Source of the DNA: Aptenodytes patagonicus
Lineage: Eukaryota; Chordata; Aves; Sphenisciformes; Spheniscidae
Assembly: GCF_965638725.1 (NCBI RefSeq)
Contig: NC_134949.1
Location: 42,746,151-42,810,150, forward strand
Reading direction: 5' to 3'
Length of the DNA: 64,000 nt
Shown here: positions 40,401 to 51,985 of the stretch, in pieces
Numbering within the stretch: the stretch's first letter is position 1
How the letters are laid out: each line of letters begins with the position of its first letter
Notes under the pieces: model-generated
Database searches by the model: none
Seen by the model: the letters and a program-made list of their open reading frames with translations, nothing else
What the model was told of the DNA's origin: nothing
Made by a program: the position numbers and the translations under genes

Positions 40401-43400
40401 CAATGACTGCAAAGGTGTGGTAATAAAAAAAAGACACCCCTGATGGACATCAGTGCAGGATTGCCGTTGTAGGGCTTTGCCTACCAAGTATCCCTGGGCC
40501 AGTTCGGGGCAGGCTGTGACAGCTGAATTAAGAGCAAGCCCCAGCTATGCCAGAGTTCCATTTTACAAGGGCAAACCTAATAGATGATGGCTGCGTACAG
40601 ACCGAGCAGAGGACATACCCGTGGCTGCTCAAGGGCTGCTGTATCTTTACAAGGTACTAGCCTCATTAGTGAGGCACACAAAATGGATGGCGGAACAGCT
40701 GCTGGCATCGTGGTTTGCAAACCTCTCCCACTAAATGCTGCATGCTAAACTCAGAGATGAGGAAAGGAGAAAGACTAAGCATATCCAGAGCTCAGCAAAA
40801 CTAAACTACTTCTCCCGAATTCAGCTTGATTTAAGGTTTTGACTTCATTTTGAGTGAATGCTTTGAAAATTAACCATTAAATCCTCTCAGATTCAGTTAA
40901 ATTAAAACATAAACCAAAGCCAGCAAGATGATCTTCATAGCCATGCCAGCTTTGCCGATATATATAATCTTTCCTTTCATGAAAGCTTTACATTGTGTTA
41001 GAGTCCTGCCATTGCCCAGAACAACAATTAAATACTACATTCAGGCTATCTGCGTAAGCGCTTACCCTTACTCACTGAGCTTCAGCAGCAAAAGAGATTG
41101 CTGCAGATTTTCAGCTAACGGGAAAATGACCAAATTGTTTAGAATTACCTCTGGGAAAAGAAAATACCTTTTGGTAGGTGGCTCTGTGGCCGAAACATGC
41201 AGAGTTAGGGAAAAACCTAGGTAGAAAAAAAGCCCCCAACCCTGCCAATAAAGGTGCCAAGCACAGGTGCTACACTCCTGCATCTGGGCCAGCTCACAGG
41301 GCACTGGGCAAGGGGACCTCTGTTCTCGAGATACAATCAAAGTGTTTATTTCGCTCGTTGAGCTCATAGCACCTTCCCCCAGGCACTAGTTCAAGACAGG
41401 TCAGCGGAGCTGTTTCTGAGGTTATTAACAGCAGAACTGCAGGGTTGAAGGTGTTTTGGAGACCCCTGTTAAGCTTTCTGGAGAAGCCCTTTTTCAGCTG
41501 CTCGTTCTCAGTGTTAGCACTCGCACAGCTGCGGTGAGGAATGGCAGCACTGGTGAAGCCACCAGCGAGGCAGTGGCATGGCACATCACGGAGGGCTGGC
41601 AAGCACCTTCAAGACCATTTACAACAGAACCTGTTCCTCTTCCGCATGCACAGAGGTCTTCGGAGTGGGAGTGGTCCAGGAAGGCTTCTCTGATCAGATA
41701 TAACCAGCAGGACAGAGACGAGCCCCAAGCCCTCCTGGCTGCCTGCCCTGAGTCACCCCAGGAGGCACCTCTCGCCCTGGGGAGCCCCTCCTCAGCCTCC
41801 CTCCCAGATGACTAAGGATGATGGGGGGCAGAGGGGGAGGGTGGTAGGGAGCTGATTGCCCCATAGCTGCAGTTTCACAACGCAAGACAAGACGTCTGTG
41901 GGCCTGTGAGCTGCTTAAGCCCTCAGGAAAACACAGGAACAATTTCCAAATTGTTTGGGAGTGATTGTAGCAGCTTCCCTGGGGCAGCAGCTAAGTGCTC
42001 CTTTGCAGCTGCTGCTCTCAACTGGCTGTGGGCTAATTCTTAAACACAGGACTCAGCGCAGGGATTAGCTGCAGAAATGATCTGTTTCATCCCAGACACA
42101 TCCATCCAGTGAGCCGTCACCCTACCTTTTATGCAAGCTATTGTCTTTTCTCCAAGAAGAATGGGGGGGAAAAAATGGTTTATTGTTATAGTTATCATCA
42201 TTTTATAATGTTTTATTACTCTCTCAGCCATCACATACCCCTCTCTCTTTGTGCCCGACCACTCAGCTTGTGCCTGCAGAATCATAACAGTCACTTTGAG
42301 CTCTGCAGCTTCATAGGTCTGACTCCACCTCTGCTCAGAAAGAGATCGGCTGACCATCCCTCCCTGTCTTCCTCGGCTCTGGAGGGACAGTCGGTCTATT
42401 TTAGAGCCCCCCCCCCCATCCCAGAACGGCAGCCTTTTCCCAGGCCGGCTGGGTGCCCTGGTGAGGAATGCTGACAATCTGCCGTCCGGGAGCGGAGCTG
42501 TCAGCGTTACTTCCCTACCGCTGAGCCCTCAGTCATCACTTGCATGAAGGATAAGTATGCAGCCTGCTGCCTTGTGACAAGAGCTGTGACTTTGTTTAGG
42601 AGCCAAGCACTAGGAACGAGTACCAGGGAAACGTGGCTTAGTGGAACAGGAAATATTAACAGTCCGTGATAAAAAAGAAAAAAGCAGCCAGTACACGTCT
42701 AACTCGGCTGGAGGCACCACTCTATGACTGGCTGAGAATAGTGACAGCCCCCCAAAAGCCAATAAAGAAATAGCTCTTCCACTTCAAGGCTGACTTTTAA
42801 AAGAACGGAGTAATTTCTCTCATGCTCATCTGTGTACAAGAAAAGCCCCTAGCAAGGTCATCTGCATATTGCAGTAACTGCTGTCACAGGAAAGGGCATG
42901 GAGGAGTCTTCAGCTCCACAGACAGTTTAAGGGGCTGTTGCGAAAGCCCACAGATAGACTCACACAGCTCCATCACCCTCCAGCAGCGGGTTAGGATAAG
43001 CCGGTTGTCTACGAGCTACTACAGCTTTGTGCATCAGTCAATTTTTTTTCTGGTAGAAGAAACAGTTGATTGGGATAAGTGTTTCCGGCTAAAAGGATTT
43101 ATCTCAAAACTCCTTATTTCTGAGTGAGATGGTCAAGTGATAGCAGAATGGTAGAGAGAAGAAAATTATTCCCCTCTTTTTTTTTTTTTTTTCCCCCTTC
43201 GTGTGTTTTAGTTAAGGCAGTTGGCAGGCTGGAAAAGCTGCATTAGTGCCAGATTCATATCTATACAGTCCTTTCAAGTTATTATGGGGCTGATAACCTC
43301 TCTTTGTCCTTGTAATCCGCAGTAAATAGAGGAGCTTAATCGCTCCGGAAACGGGTAACAACCCGCAGATCCCTTTGCTCCTAGTACGCTGTTTGCACAA

Positions 43401-45459
43401 TGCCTAGTGCTAGGAATAACCAGAAGCTGATTCAATAATCTGCAGTCATGCAAAGACTCTGCTAAACCCCATGTGAAACCTAAGTGTTTTGTCTTGCTCT
43501 TATCTCCACGGGGCAAGTAGCTGCACCACGATGATTTTTTTTTTAAGGCTGGAACTTACCCGGCAGGGCAGTCACTCATTTGGGTCTCCAATCCAAGGAC
43601 CTGTGGCACCGGCGGGGGGCTTGGACACTGCATTTGCAGTTGGCTCTAAGGAAGGTCCCTACCAAGCACAGAAAATGAAGTAGCCTCTGCTGCGAGAGAC
43701 TGTTTCTCACGCAGGGACAGGGACCCTGGCTACGGATGGAACGCTGCTCTCCGTCTCCCAAGGCACGACCTTGGGCAGGCGGCACGGGCTCTCCAGTCCC
43801 GAGTTTCCTCTTCTCCAAAACAGAGATATGATATACAAGTGGGCTGAGAGCCTTGCAGAGAGGTGCTATCGCCGGTACAGGGAGTTATCGTCCCCAGGCC
43901 CCGGTCCAAAGCACACAGCAACATGAAGGAGGCCGTTCCCTCAAAGGACCCTGGCTCTGGCACCCAAGCCAAGAACAGGCTGGATTTGTTCTTCGAGGGA
44001 GTCGCAGGTTCACTGCTGTTACTACATGCCGTACTTTTACCTTTGTAAATGGCAGTAGGTGCAAAAGATCCCAAACGCTGAGCGACAAAACCCAACAGAA
44101 GTTACAGTTAATGAAATAATCTCCTCCTAAACAGTATATGACCCAATTCTCCTGCAAGTTATAATCAAAACCATATGTAGAGTCATAAATATGAGAAATA
44201 TTTACAAAACACTGACAAGATCTTAAAAACATAAGCAGTGATTTCCTCATCTCACTGGAAGCCTTACAAAACATGGGGTAGATTGTCTCGTTTAAAATAT
44301 TCTGCTGACCACAGAGTGCTGTATGCTTCATTGTAATGGTTAGTCATCCTATACGTATTTACTGGTTCAATTAATCTACTATGGCTGGTTACAAACTATT
44401 GCAAGACAAAGATTATGAAGTAGGGCCAATAAATATTTTGTTTATGTGAAATCCACTGTTATCATAGCACCATTTTACATAAAAGGTAAATCAAACCCCC
44501 GTCCAAACAACCATTTCCCCTGCACTGGCAGCTGACATCACTAGAGACATCTAGCAGAATGACTTGGAAGGGCTGTAAAATTGGCCAATTTAAAGTGGCT
44601 GCAACTAGTCTACACCAGGGTAAATGCCTCTGCTTCGATGTTTTTCTAAAAACCTAAACAAAACAAAAAAATACCAAGCATTTAAGCATAGAAGCCTCAC
44701 CTCTGGCTTTGCCTACAAAGTCTCTTAAGAAAAACTTGTAGGTGCTGCAATCAAACCAGGCTGTTGACGCAGAGCACGAACTTCACGTGGGTGCTAGCAA
44801 TACAACCTTATTTCCCAGTACCTCACCCAGGAGCTGATGCCCCTTTCCTTGTAAATTCAGTGTGTCGCATTAGGCCAAGACCCCACAAGTAACTGAGCCC
44901 CATCGTGAGGTCCCAAGCAGCTCCCAGGTCCTTCGGGAGTCAGGACACCTTGAAGGTGTTCAGCTCTTAGTGGGACCAAAGTCACCGTCTTTTGCTCTGT
45001 CCATCTTCAGCATAGAAGGCACGAAGCAACGCTGTGAGCAGCGGGTAGCAGCTGTGCGGTGTTTCCAGGGTCCTTACCTCACACATCAAAAAATCCCCCA
45101 GTGGAAAGACAGAAAAAACATTATCACGAACACCCATAATACTGTTATAACTTTAGAAATTAGAAATAAGCTTTTTTAAAAGACTTACATTGACAATCTT
45201 CACAACAGTTGATTTAAAAAAAAAAAAAAAGGTAGGTGAGAAAAGTCATTTAGGCGCTTTCTAGGAAGAACTGAGATGTTCCTGCTTAGAAACAGGCAGT
45301 CAAAGTAGTAAAGGCTTTGGTTCAGTTGTGATTTGGGTTCAATTACAAAGAAAATTGTTCCATTTCAGCTGTGCTGTGAATTCAATGAAATCGCAAGAAA
45401 CCATTCTGGTCTAGATTTTGTTTCAGAAGGGAAAGATGACATTTAGATTGGTCTTCTTT
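31486..45459. other. non-coding desert with GC-rich patches
   Basis: No supported gene. GC-rich intervals at about 33,200-34,600 and 36,550-37,690 produce long overlapping open frames on several strands and frames (up to 195 codons). None has a recognisable domain, and frame usage is inconsistent, so I treat them as non-coding. An 11-base C run is at 42,407-42,417, and T runs lie near 43,180. Short motifs resembling old sauropsid repeats occur at about 38,414-38,470 and 44,610-44,629. Confidence 0.6.
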
Positions 45460-45464
45460 CATAT

Positions 45465-45470
45465 TTTATT
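45465..45470 (-). terminator. candidate distal poly(A) signal for PHLDA1
   Basis: TTTATT on the plus strand gives AATAAA in the PHLDA1 sense. If used, the PHLDA1 3' UTR would be about 5.3 kb. Long 3' UTRs are known for mammalian PHLDA1, but this particular site is unproven and several other AATAAA motifs exist. Confidence 0.25.
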
Positions 45471-47489
45471 TTGCTCGGAAAACATAGGCATTATTTCATC
45501 TTGTTCTTCCCACCCTCATTTCACTGAAAAAGATGAAAGACCAGAATGTCAGTGTTATCCTAATCACTATCCAATCACGCCAGCACTACCGGCACAGATT
45601 ATGGGCAAAGGTCTTGCTTCTGGGGTTTCGTTCCTGGGTTTTCTAAACAGAAAAAGAGAAGCAGCCACCATTTTTGCAAAGGGTCAAAATCTGTTTTAGT
45701 CTGGAAAAATTCCTGTTGATTTCAATGGCTTTTGAATCGGGTTCAGATTTTATCTCTGTACCTTGCATTGATCCCTGAGTTTCAGCGTTCTTCCTATCCT
45801 ACTTTGGATCAGAGAAAACTTTTGAGAAAACCCTATTAAGACAATAATCCCCACTAGGAAAACAATGGCCCAGTTTCTAGGACCATTTCATATGTATCGT
45901 GAATATGTGAGCAGCCTTATTTTATATCCTCTTAGGCAAAACTTAAGAGGTGCATCGAAAACGTGTTTCTCTGCTTTATAAAGATATCACCACTGATGCA
46001 GGAGCAGAAACAACGACAAATTATTAAATCCTTGTTCTACTATATTCATGCCCTTACAGAGATACTTATTTATCACTGTTATTAAAAGCTTTTAAGGGAC
46101 ATCTCTCAAAGCTGTAAGCAACGGTGGGCCCTTGAATAGACAACAAATCCACAGATGCTTAATTGGCTTTTCAAAGCTGCCAAGCACCAGCGCTTGCGAG
46201 AGGTCAGCTCTTTAAGCCACTGTTTGCGTATCAAATAGTAAGTTCAAATGCCTACATTTTAGATGTTTACTATGGAAAAGAGAACTGGTACTTGTTATAG
46301 CAATAGCCTTCTTATGGAAGGGGTTACTAACATCTCTCCAGTGAAGGCAAACAGCACCAATATAAGTCTAAGTCAACGCACACTGTGCCACTAAAGTTAA
46401 TACACTTTTGGAAGGTGCTTGAAAATGAGGACCTGCTGCAATACAAATGCACCTCAGGGGAATTCGAGGCATCCGAACAGCTGCAGTTCTGTGGAGACCC
46501 CAAAGCAGCAGAAGTCATCGCACGTTTTTCTTGTCACACCTCATCTCTTTCGCCACGAAGCTAGAAGAGAACGGGTCGGAGGATATGCTGAATGGCAGAA
46601 GTGTTCTTTCTGGACTACTTTCAGGTAACTTGAAATTCAATCACAGTGCTTCAGATGCATGAAAGAGAGCAACAAGGCACATTTAATGCTTCATTTTAGA
46701 TTCCTAATGTCACACAGAGCAAGGCATTCACGGGTAAAGATTATGAGCCTGAAGTCTGTGTCCCAAAGATCTGTTGTACATGGGCTGTGATGCCAAGCAG
46801 AGTATTACTGAAATTAGTAAGACCCTGTGTGGTCATCACACACAGCAAAAAGCAAAACTGAGCCTCATTACTGTGCTGTGTATAAAGATTAATTGGAGCA
46901 TCTAAGTGGGTCTTTCCTTTGGAAGGGATCTACACAGGTTCAAAGCATTCCTCTTAGGCCTTCAGATTGAGCTTAAGACATTGGAAAAGCTTAGATCAGG
47001 CTTTAATCATAACAGATAGCCCACCAAACAACCATTCCTCCAACATATCGAGAGCTCTTTCAATAGATACCTCTTTATTTGAAATGGAATGCATCTTGAA
47101 AAATATGAAAAATAAATCACATCTCTCAGAAATCATTTATGAGTCATATTTACACATAATTTTTTTTTGACGACACTGATATTTCTGCTCACGATAGGAT
47201 ATGCTAGAAAACATTTGGTACATCACTGCAGCTATAATTCAGAAGCTGGCATTTGCATATCATGAACCTTAAAAAAAGAGGAATTACTTCAGGATGTCAG
47301 AGAGACAACATCCACTTGATCTTCCTTTCCACCAATTTCTAAATTTTCTTGGTCACCACGGCTTGAATTTTCTTGCTGAATCTGCCCCTTAATCACTTTT
47401 TTTTTTAATTAAGACATGTAATTTTGACCTCTCTATGAACTGACTGTCCACACTTTTGCTACCTATTCCAAGCATTTGCCTGTGTGTGT

Positions 47490-47511
47490 TTTATTGGCGT
47501 TTTTGTTTATT
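47490..47511 (-). terminator. candidate paired poly(A) signals for PHLDA1
   Basis: Two AATAAA hexamers in the PHLDA1 sense lie 16 bases apart, at 47,506-47,511 and 47,490-47,495. A third is at 47,074-47,079. Use of the pair would give a 3' UTR of about 3.2 kb. No strong GU-rich downstream element is obvious. Confidence 0.25.
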
Positions 47512-50500
47512 CTCTAATGAATTTACTTCAGCCATATGCTGTTGGCTTTTTTTTTTTTGCAAGGGGAAGGACAACCTGCTTTCTTTTCTTGCAAAGCTCC
47601 AATAAGATGGAGCATGATCTGCTGGACCTACTTTCATAGCCATTGCTTACAAGGCAGTGACAGACACTACGTAACCAAGTAGCTCCAATGAAGACTCTGC
47701 AGTAGTAGAGGGGCAAGCCAAAAAAAGCCCAGAACTACCTCATTTATAGCATCAAACAATTTCTTGGTCTAAAATCACTATCAGTCAAAAAAAACCCATG
47801 GAATTTAGAGCGTAGGAAAGTTGTCGGCTTGTCTACGTCAGACAATTTAGCCTTATTTATACTGACATGGCATAAGCCTCACGGTCCGACTGTCCCCAGG
47901 GGACCCCAGCCAATTTGTTCCCATTCAGTTTCCAAGAGACAGTCTGGAGGCACAAAGGGGAGGTTTGATTCTTACACCCAACCCACCAACTCCGGCTGCA
48001 GGCACAGGAACAGCTCAAGGTGGATTTTGTGACGTGACCATCTCTCAACGCTAAGAGCTTGGCTGACACCGACATTTTTAAAAGTAACACAGCAGGCAAT
48101 GACAACCAGCAAAAGTTTGTTGGTGAACTAAATCAGTTCAAATAGTTTTGAAAGCATTCTTCAGACCAACTTAAAACAAGAAACGTAAGGTGAAAGTGGG
48201 ACATTGACCTTGAAGCGGTGAAAAAGAGCAGCAAATTCAAAGTGAAAGCTGTCTTCTGAAACCTTAATGTCAATTATATCACTAAAATTGTCATCTTTCA
48301 TTTTCCAAAGCACAAATACTTCCAGAAAAGTAGTAAAATTTCAGCTTTAGACCAGATCCATACTTTTGTGGCATTCAGGGGCTTGCATCCACTGAGGACA
48401 GGAGTACCTGCCTCTCCTAGAGAAATATGTGTGTCTCCGATCACGTAGGAATTCATTTTCATCAGTTACACTTATCCTTCAGTAAGCTAAAACACATTTT
48501 AGTAGGTGAGAAATCAGCGATACGTCTGTATATCTGAAAAGGTGGATTAGTTACTCAGTAAACTGTAATTAATGACTCTAAAGAGAGGAGCCAAATTACA
48601 AATTACAGTCTATTTTGTGAGTCTTTGACTAGCTCATTAGAGAATCCCCTTGCAGCTCTAACATCCAAGCATTAGCAGAATGATAATGGCAGATGTACAG
48701 AGATGTGGAAATCGGTTATGATGATTGCCAAGACAGCAAATCTAATCCTAGAAGATGCAGGGCACCTTCGATTTCAGTTAGTCTCAAAGTAGTAACTTTG
48801 TTAGGACAGCTGCAATCTACCACCCCAAGCTCGTCACGCAACCTTGTCAAGGGCCAGATCGGAAAGAAGCGCTCAGGAGTAACCGCAGAGGACCACCAAG
48901 GTCCGGGCTTTAATTCTGCACCATGACATGTTTTGCACGTCTAGGTATGTGACCCCCAACACCTGGAGGCAAGGAACAAAAGAGGAGGGCTGAAAGAGAT
49001 CTCAACTCATTCCTTACAGGACTGAGTTTAAGCTTAGGGTGCAGAAGGGACCGTCACGTCCAGTAGCCAATTCTGAGATCCTCCTTTGAGCGTCACTTCA
49101 ATCTTTTGCTTTAAACACTTACAGAAACAGCTTGAACCAAGAATGTGGGGCTTTTGCAGTCAAGCTACACCTCAGTTACACAAACAGAAAAGTCCTAGAT
49201 GTGTGGCTTTAAAAGATTTTGTTTACATTCATGTAACTTGTAAAGGGGCCAAAAGCCATTTTCCTCACCACGCTAGTTAAAATAAATAGCTCTGCGGCTG
49301 CAGCTTTTTACCTTGAACCAGAGATAATGGGCTTCACTGCCCCGTCCCGCTTACAACCTCCCCACTCAATTTAAACCAGAGAACCCGCGCTGTAGCAGCA
49401 CACAACGTGAAAACACCCGTCGCCTGAAGGGCCCTGTCCTAGAAAGCACACCGGCCTGCGCCTGGCTCCCTCCTCCGCACCGGGGCGAACAGCTCCAACC
49501 CGCTCTCGCCAGCATCGACAGCCAAACTCCCACTGACTTTTAAGAGGCAGAGGAAGACGCACCAGCTGTGCAATTAGCCCTTTGTTTTCCAACTTCATGG
49601 CTTCGTCAACATTTTTAGAGGCGAGATCGCATGCCTCTCTCAACATCTGACAGCGCTAAACACCAAAATTAATCTAGTTTATCTCAGCTAGAGAGCAACT
49701 TTCAGTTTATGAAAACTGTGACCAAAATAATCCTTCTGCACACTAAGACGTAGATAGGATGGATTTTAAACTAGGGGCTACCTTAACGCAAGACATTTAA
49801 AAACTGCCGTGAAAATTCAACACAGGTCGAGAGCCCAGACGGCTTACAGACTGACCGTGCAGAGGGAGCCCTGAACTCGGGCACTAAGAAATGTTCCTAA
49901 GCGCTTCTCAGCTCCGGCCCTCCAGCCTAGGAGCAAGCACATCACACGGGTAACTGGAATCCGGCTGTGACTCCCTGTATCACAAAAGAAGTTGGTCAGA
50001 TTCCCCTCCGCTCGTACGTTAAACAGATGGGTTTTAATCTCAGAATGACAATCAACGTTACTTTTTTGAATAACCAAGCGTGAATAAATTTTATCATCCT
50101 CCACCACGCGTAATATTTTAAAAGAATATAATTTAAAACCCAGATTATAATTATTATTCTCATTAGAAATAAGAGTATTCGTATGCAGTATGGGTTTCAG
50201 CCAAATTCCAAACCACACATCACACTTTCCACGTTAGTGTAATACAGCGTATTTTGGGTAAAAATGAAAAACACTTTTGTCAGATCGCACACGGCCGAAC
50301 TACCCACAACTTTTTAGTTCCTTTAGGGAGCTGATGTACACATTTGCTTTTTGGATACGACCTACATTCAGAAATGTCTTGCAAACAAGCCTTAAAAAAA
50401 AAAAAAAAAACAAAAACAAACCACAAACAAACAACCCTAATAAATAAAATAAAATACATTAAAATAAAGTTACAGTACATCACGTCTCCTAGAAGTCCCA

Positions 50501-50728
50501 TCACACCAAAGGATCCTTTCCAAGGTTCATAAATAACAGATTTGAAATGCTTCTCGGCACCGAGGGCGGCAAAGCAGCAGCAGCAGCAGCTAGCTGGGGT
50601 TCAGGTCGTTGAGCCGCTTCTCTCCAGTCTACCTGCACCTCTGGCGTTTGCCCTGTTTTCGACGAACCGAAGTACGTCCGCAGCGAACGCGCTCAGCCCC
50701 GCTTCCCCGAAGCGCTTCGTTAACTTAA
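47512..50728 (-). other. PHLDA1: probable PHLDA1 3' UTR (exon 2)
   Basis: The sequence begins right after the splice acceptor of the 3'-UTR intron and has no coding potential in the PHLDA1 sense. It includes a CTG run (minus sense) at about 50,576-50,591, a U-rich/GU-rich/AU-rich block at about 50,391-50,470, and a CpG-richer stretch at about 49,380-49,640. The right border (50,728/50,729) is well supported by the acceptor; the left border is only a candidate because the poly(A) site is not resolved. Confidence 0.55.
50391..50470 (-). promoter_or_regulatory. U-rich, GU-rich and AU-rich mRNA stability block
   Basis: In the PHLDA1 sense this holds UUAUUUAUU (50,439-50,447), the core of a class II AU-rich element. 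A UGUUUGUUUGU-like stretch and an 18-base U run follow. Such elements bind HuR/ELAV, TTP and CELF proteins and shorten mRNA half-life, which fits an immediate-early type gene. Function is inferred from motif content only. Confidence 0.45.
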
Positions 50729-50729
50729 C

Positions 50730-50945
50730 CTGCAACAAGACAGCACAGCACAAAGGGCAGCCGGTGACTCGAAGGGGGAGCACCCAGAGCAGCTCTTCCC
50801 CGCCGGGAGCCGCGCTGCGGGGCCGCCTCCAGCCCGGGGCAACCGGCGGGGCCGGGGCCGGCGCCGGGCGGGGGAGCGCGGCTCGGCCGCCCCGGGGGCA
50901 GGAGCGGAGCGGGTCCCGGGGGCGGGAGCGGAGCGGCGGCCCTAC
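50730..50945 (-). other. PHLDA1: intron in the PHLDA1 3' UTR
   Basis: Exon 1 ends CGCAG followed by the donor GTAGGG (GT at 50,945-50,944). The acceptor is TTGCAG followed by GTTAAG (AG at 50,731-50,730) after a pyrimidine-rich tract. The intron is 216 bp and lies 5 nt after the stop codon, too close to trigger nonsense-mediated decay. As I recall, PHLDA-family genes keep their whole coding region in exon 1 with an intron in the 3' UTR, which agrees. Confidence 0.85.
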
Positions 50946-50950
50946 CTGCG

Positions 50951-51412
50951 CTAGGCGGAGTTGGAGGCGCTGCGGAGGCGCGGGCCGTGGGGCTGCGCCA
51001 GGTGCTGCTGCTTCTGGCGGGTGGAGCGGACGGCGAGGATGGCCTGGCGGTTCTTGTACTGCACCATCTGCAGCGTGATCGCCGCGTTCCAGCCCTGCTC
51101 CTGCGCGCACCGAAAGTCGATCTCCTTCCCCTCGGCCATCACCACCGTGAAGTACACGTACTTGCCCTTCCGCTCCACGCAGTCCACCGTCTTCATGTTG
51201 GAGAAGTGAAGCTCCTTGATCTTGGCCGCCGGCTCGGCCGGCAGCGGCGGCTGCTGCTGCTGCTGCTGAGGCGGCGGCTGCTGCTTGGGGGGGATGAGGA
51301 GCAGCCCCTCCTCGGTGAGGATGCAACGCTTCTTCTTCCAGAGCTGCAGGAGCCCGTCGCTCCTCTTCTCCAGCACGCCCTCCTTCACCGCCTTGCAGCC
51401 GCTCTCCAGCAT
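50951..51412 (-). CDS. PHLDA1: PHLDA1, pleckstrin homology-like domain family A member 1 (TDAG51), core isoform
   Basis: PHLDA1 is a small PH-like domain protein induced by growth factors, stress and T-cell activation. It binds phosphoinositides and affects apoptosis, cell migration and Akt and receptor kinase signalling. The 153-residue protein starts MLESGCKAVKEGVLEKRSDG and ends RSASNSA, matching mammalian PHLDA1. The PH-like domain covers about residues 10-125: LLQLWKKKRCILTEEGLLLI (21-40), a Pro/Gln-rich loop with six Gln (41-62), KELHFSNMKTVDCVERKGKY (66-85), and a C-terminal helix with the hallmark Trp108 (GWNAAITLQM). The long PQ and PH repeat tail of the mammalian protein is missing; only about 15 residues follow the RQKQQHL motif. 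This Met corresponds to the human short-form start. The frame stays open upstream to 51,928 (325 codons), so a longer isoform is possible. The whole CDS is in one exon. Confidence 0.95.
   Translation of the reverse strand: MLESGCKAVKEGVLEKRSDGLLQLWKKKRCILTEEGLLLIPPKQQPPPQQQQQQPPLPAEPAAKIKELHFSNMKTVDCVERKGKYVYFTVVMAEGKEIDFRCAQEQGWNAAITLQMVQYKNRQAILAVRSTRQKQQHLAQPHGPRLRSASNSA
51251..51268 (-). repeat. CAG run encoding the PHLDA1 polyglutamine tract
   Basis: Six pure CAG codons in the coding sense. The human protein has a longer Gln tract at the same place, in the loop within the PH-like domain. Confidence 0.9.
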
Positions 51413-51724
51413 CCTTCTCGCGGCGGCCGGCGGGGCCGGGAGCCTCCGCCCGCAGGGGCTGGGGTCGGGGGGCAGCCGGCACCAGCCGATGACTCGCCGC
51501 CCCGCGCCGGCTCCGAGGCGGAGGGCCGGGAGCGCCCCGGCCCGCAGGAAGCGGAGCGGCTGCCGCCCGTGCCGCGGCGTGGCGGGCTGCGGCGGGCGCG
51601 CTGCCGGTGCGGGCGGCTGTGGCGGCGGGCTTTTCCCTCCCCTCGGCTTTTGAACGCGCCTTTCCCACCCCAGAGTGACACCCAGCGGAAAAGGCGGCTC
51701 CTCCCGCCGGCAGCGGGGAAGCCC
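51413..51724 (-). other. PHLDA1: in-frame upstream extension of PHLDA1 (possible long isoform)
   Basis: This region is open and in frame with the core CDS. At 51,665-51,709 it reads EEPPFPLGVTLGW, which closely matches the N-terminal extension of the long (about 400-residue) mammalian PHLDA1. The residues around it (GLPRCRR before, ERRVQK after) also align. No AUG lies between 51,724 and 51,413 at the expected place. The only upstream in-frame AUG is at 51,928, within low-complexity Gly/Ala/Arg-rich sequence. Either that AUG, a near-cognate start (CUG codons occur within the motif), or a non-coding constraint may explain the conservation. The comparison is from memory, not from an alignment. 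Confidence 0.5.
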
Positions 51725-51985
51725 AGCGCCGCCGACGGCGCGGCCCCGGCCCGGAGGGGCTGTCCCGCCCCGCCCGGCCCGGCCCGGCCCGCGGAGCTGG
51801 GGGCTGCGCTCCCCGGCGGCAGCTCGCCCGGCCCGGCCGCAGCTGGCCCGGCCCGGCCGCCCCTCCGCGCAGGTGCGGGCGGCAGGGGCAGCACCGGCAG
51901 CACCGCCGGCACCGCCGGCCTCCCGCACCCCACCCCGCCTCCCGAAACGCGATGGCGAAGGCAGACCACGAAGGTGCTGGGGGAA

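Larger units (their letters stand above)
50740..51970. promoter_or_regulatory. CpG island over PHLDA1 promoter and exon 1
   Basis: This is the most GC- and CpG-rich stretch of the window. It contains multiple GC boxes (GGGGCGGG/CCCGCCCC) and tandem GGCCC-type repeats at about 51,770-51,865. It covers the coding exon, the 3'-UTR intron and the presumed start region. Its right edge falls sharply into AT-rich DNA near 52,000, which places the transcription start near 51,750-52,000. No convincing TATA box is seen; a weak TATTAG is near 52,020. Confidence 0.85.

Noticed and set aside
50576..50591. Trinucleotide run as a possible CRISPR-like or pathogenic repeat
   Set aside because: Only about five units, in a vertebrate 3' UTR; an ordinary short microsatellite.
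50601..51668. 355-codon minus-strand open frame in a different frame from PHLDA1
   Set aside because: It runs through the PHLDA1 coding exon out of frame and straight across the 3'-UTR intron, so it would not exist in the spliced mRNA; composition effect.
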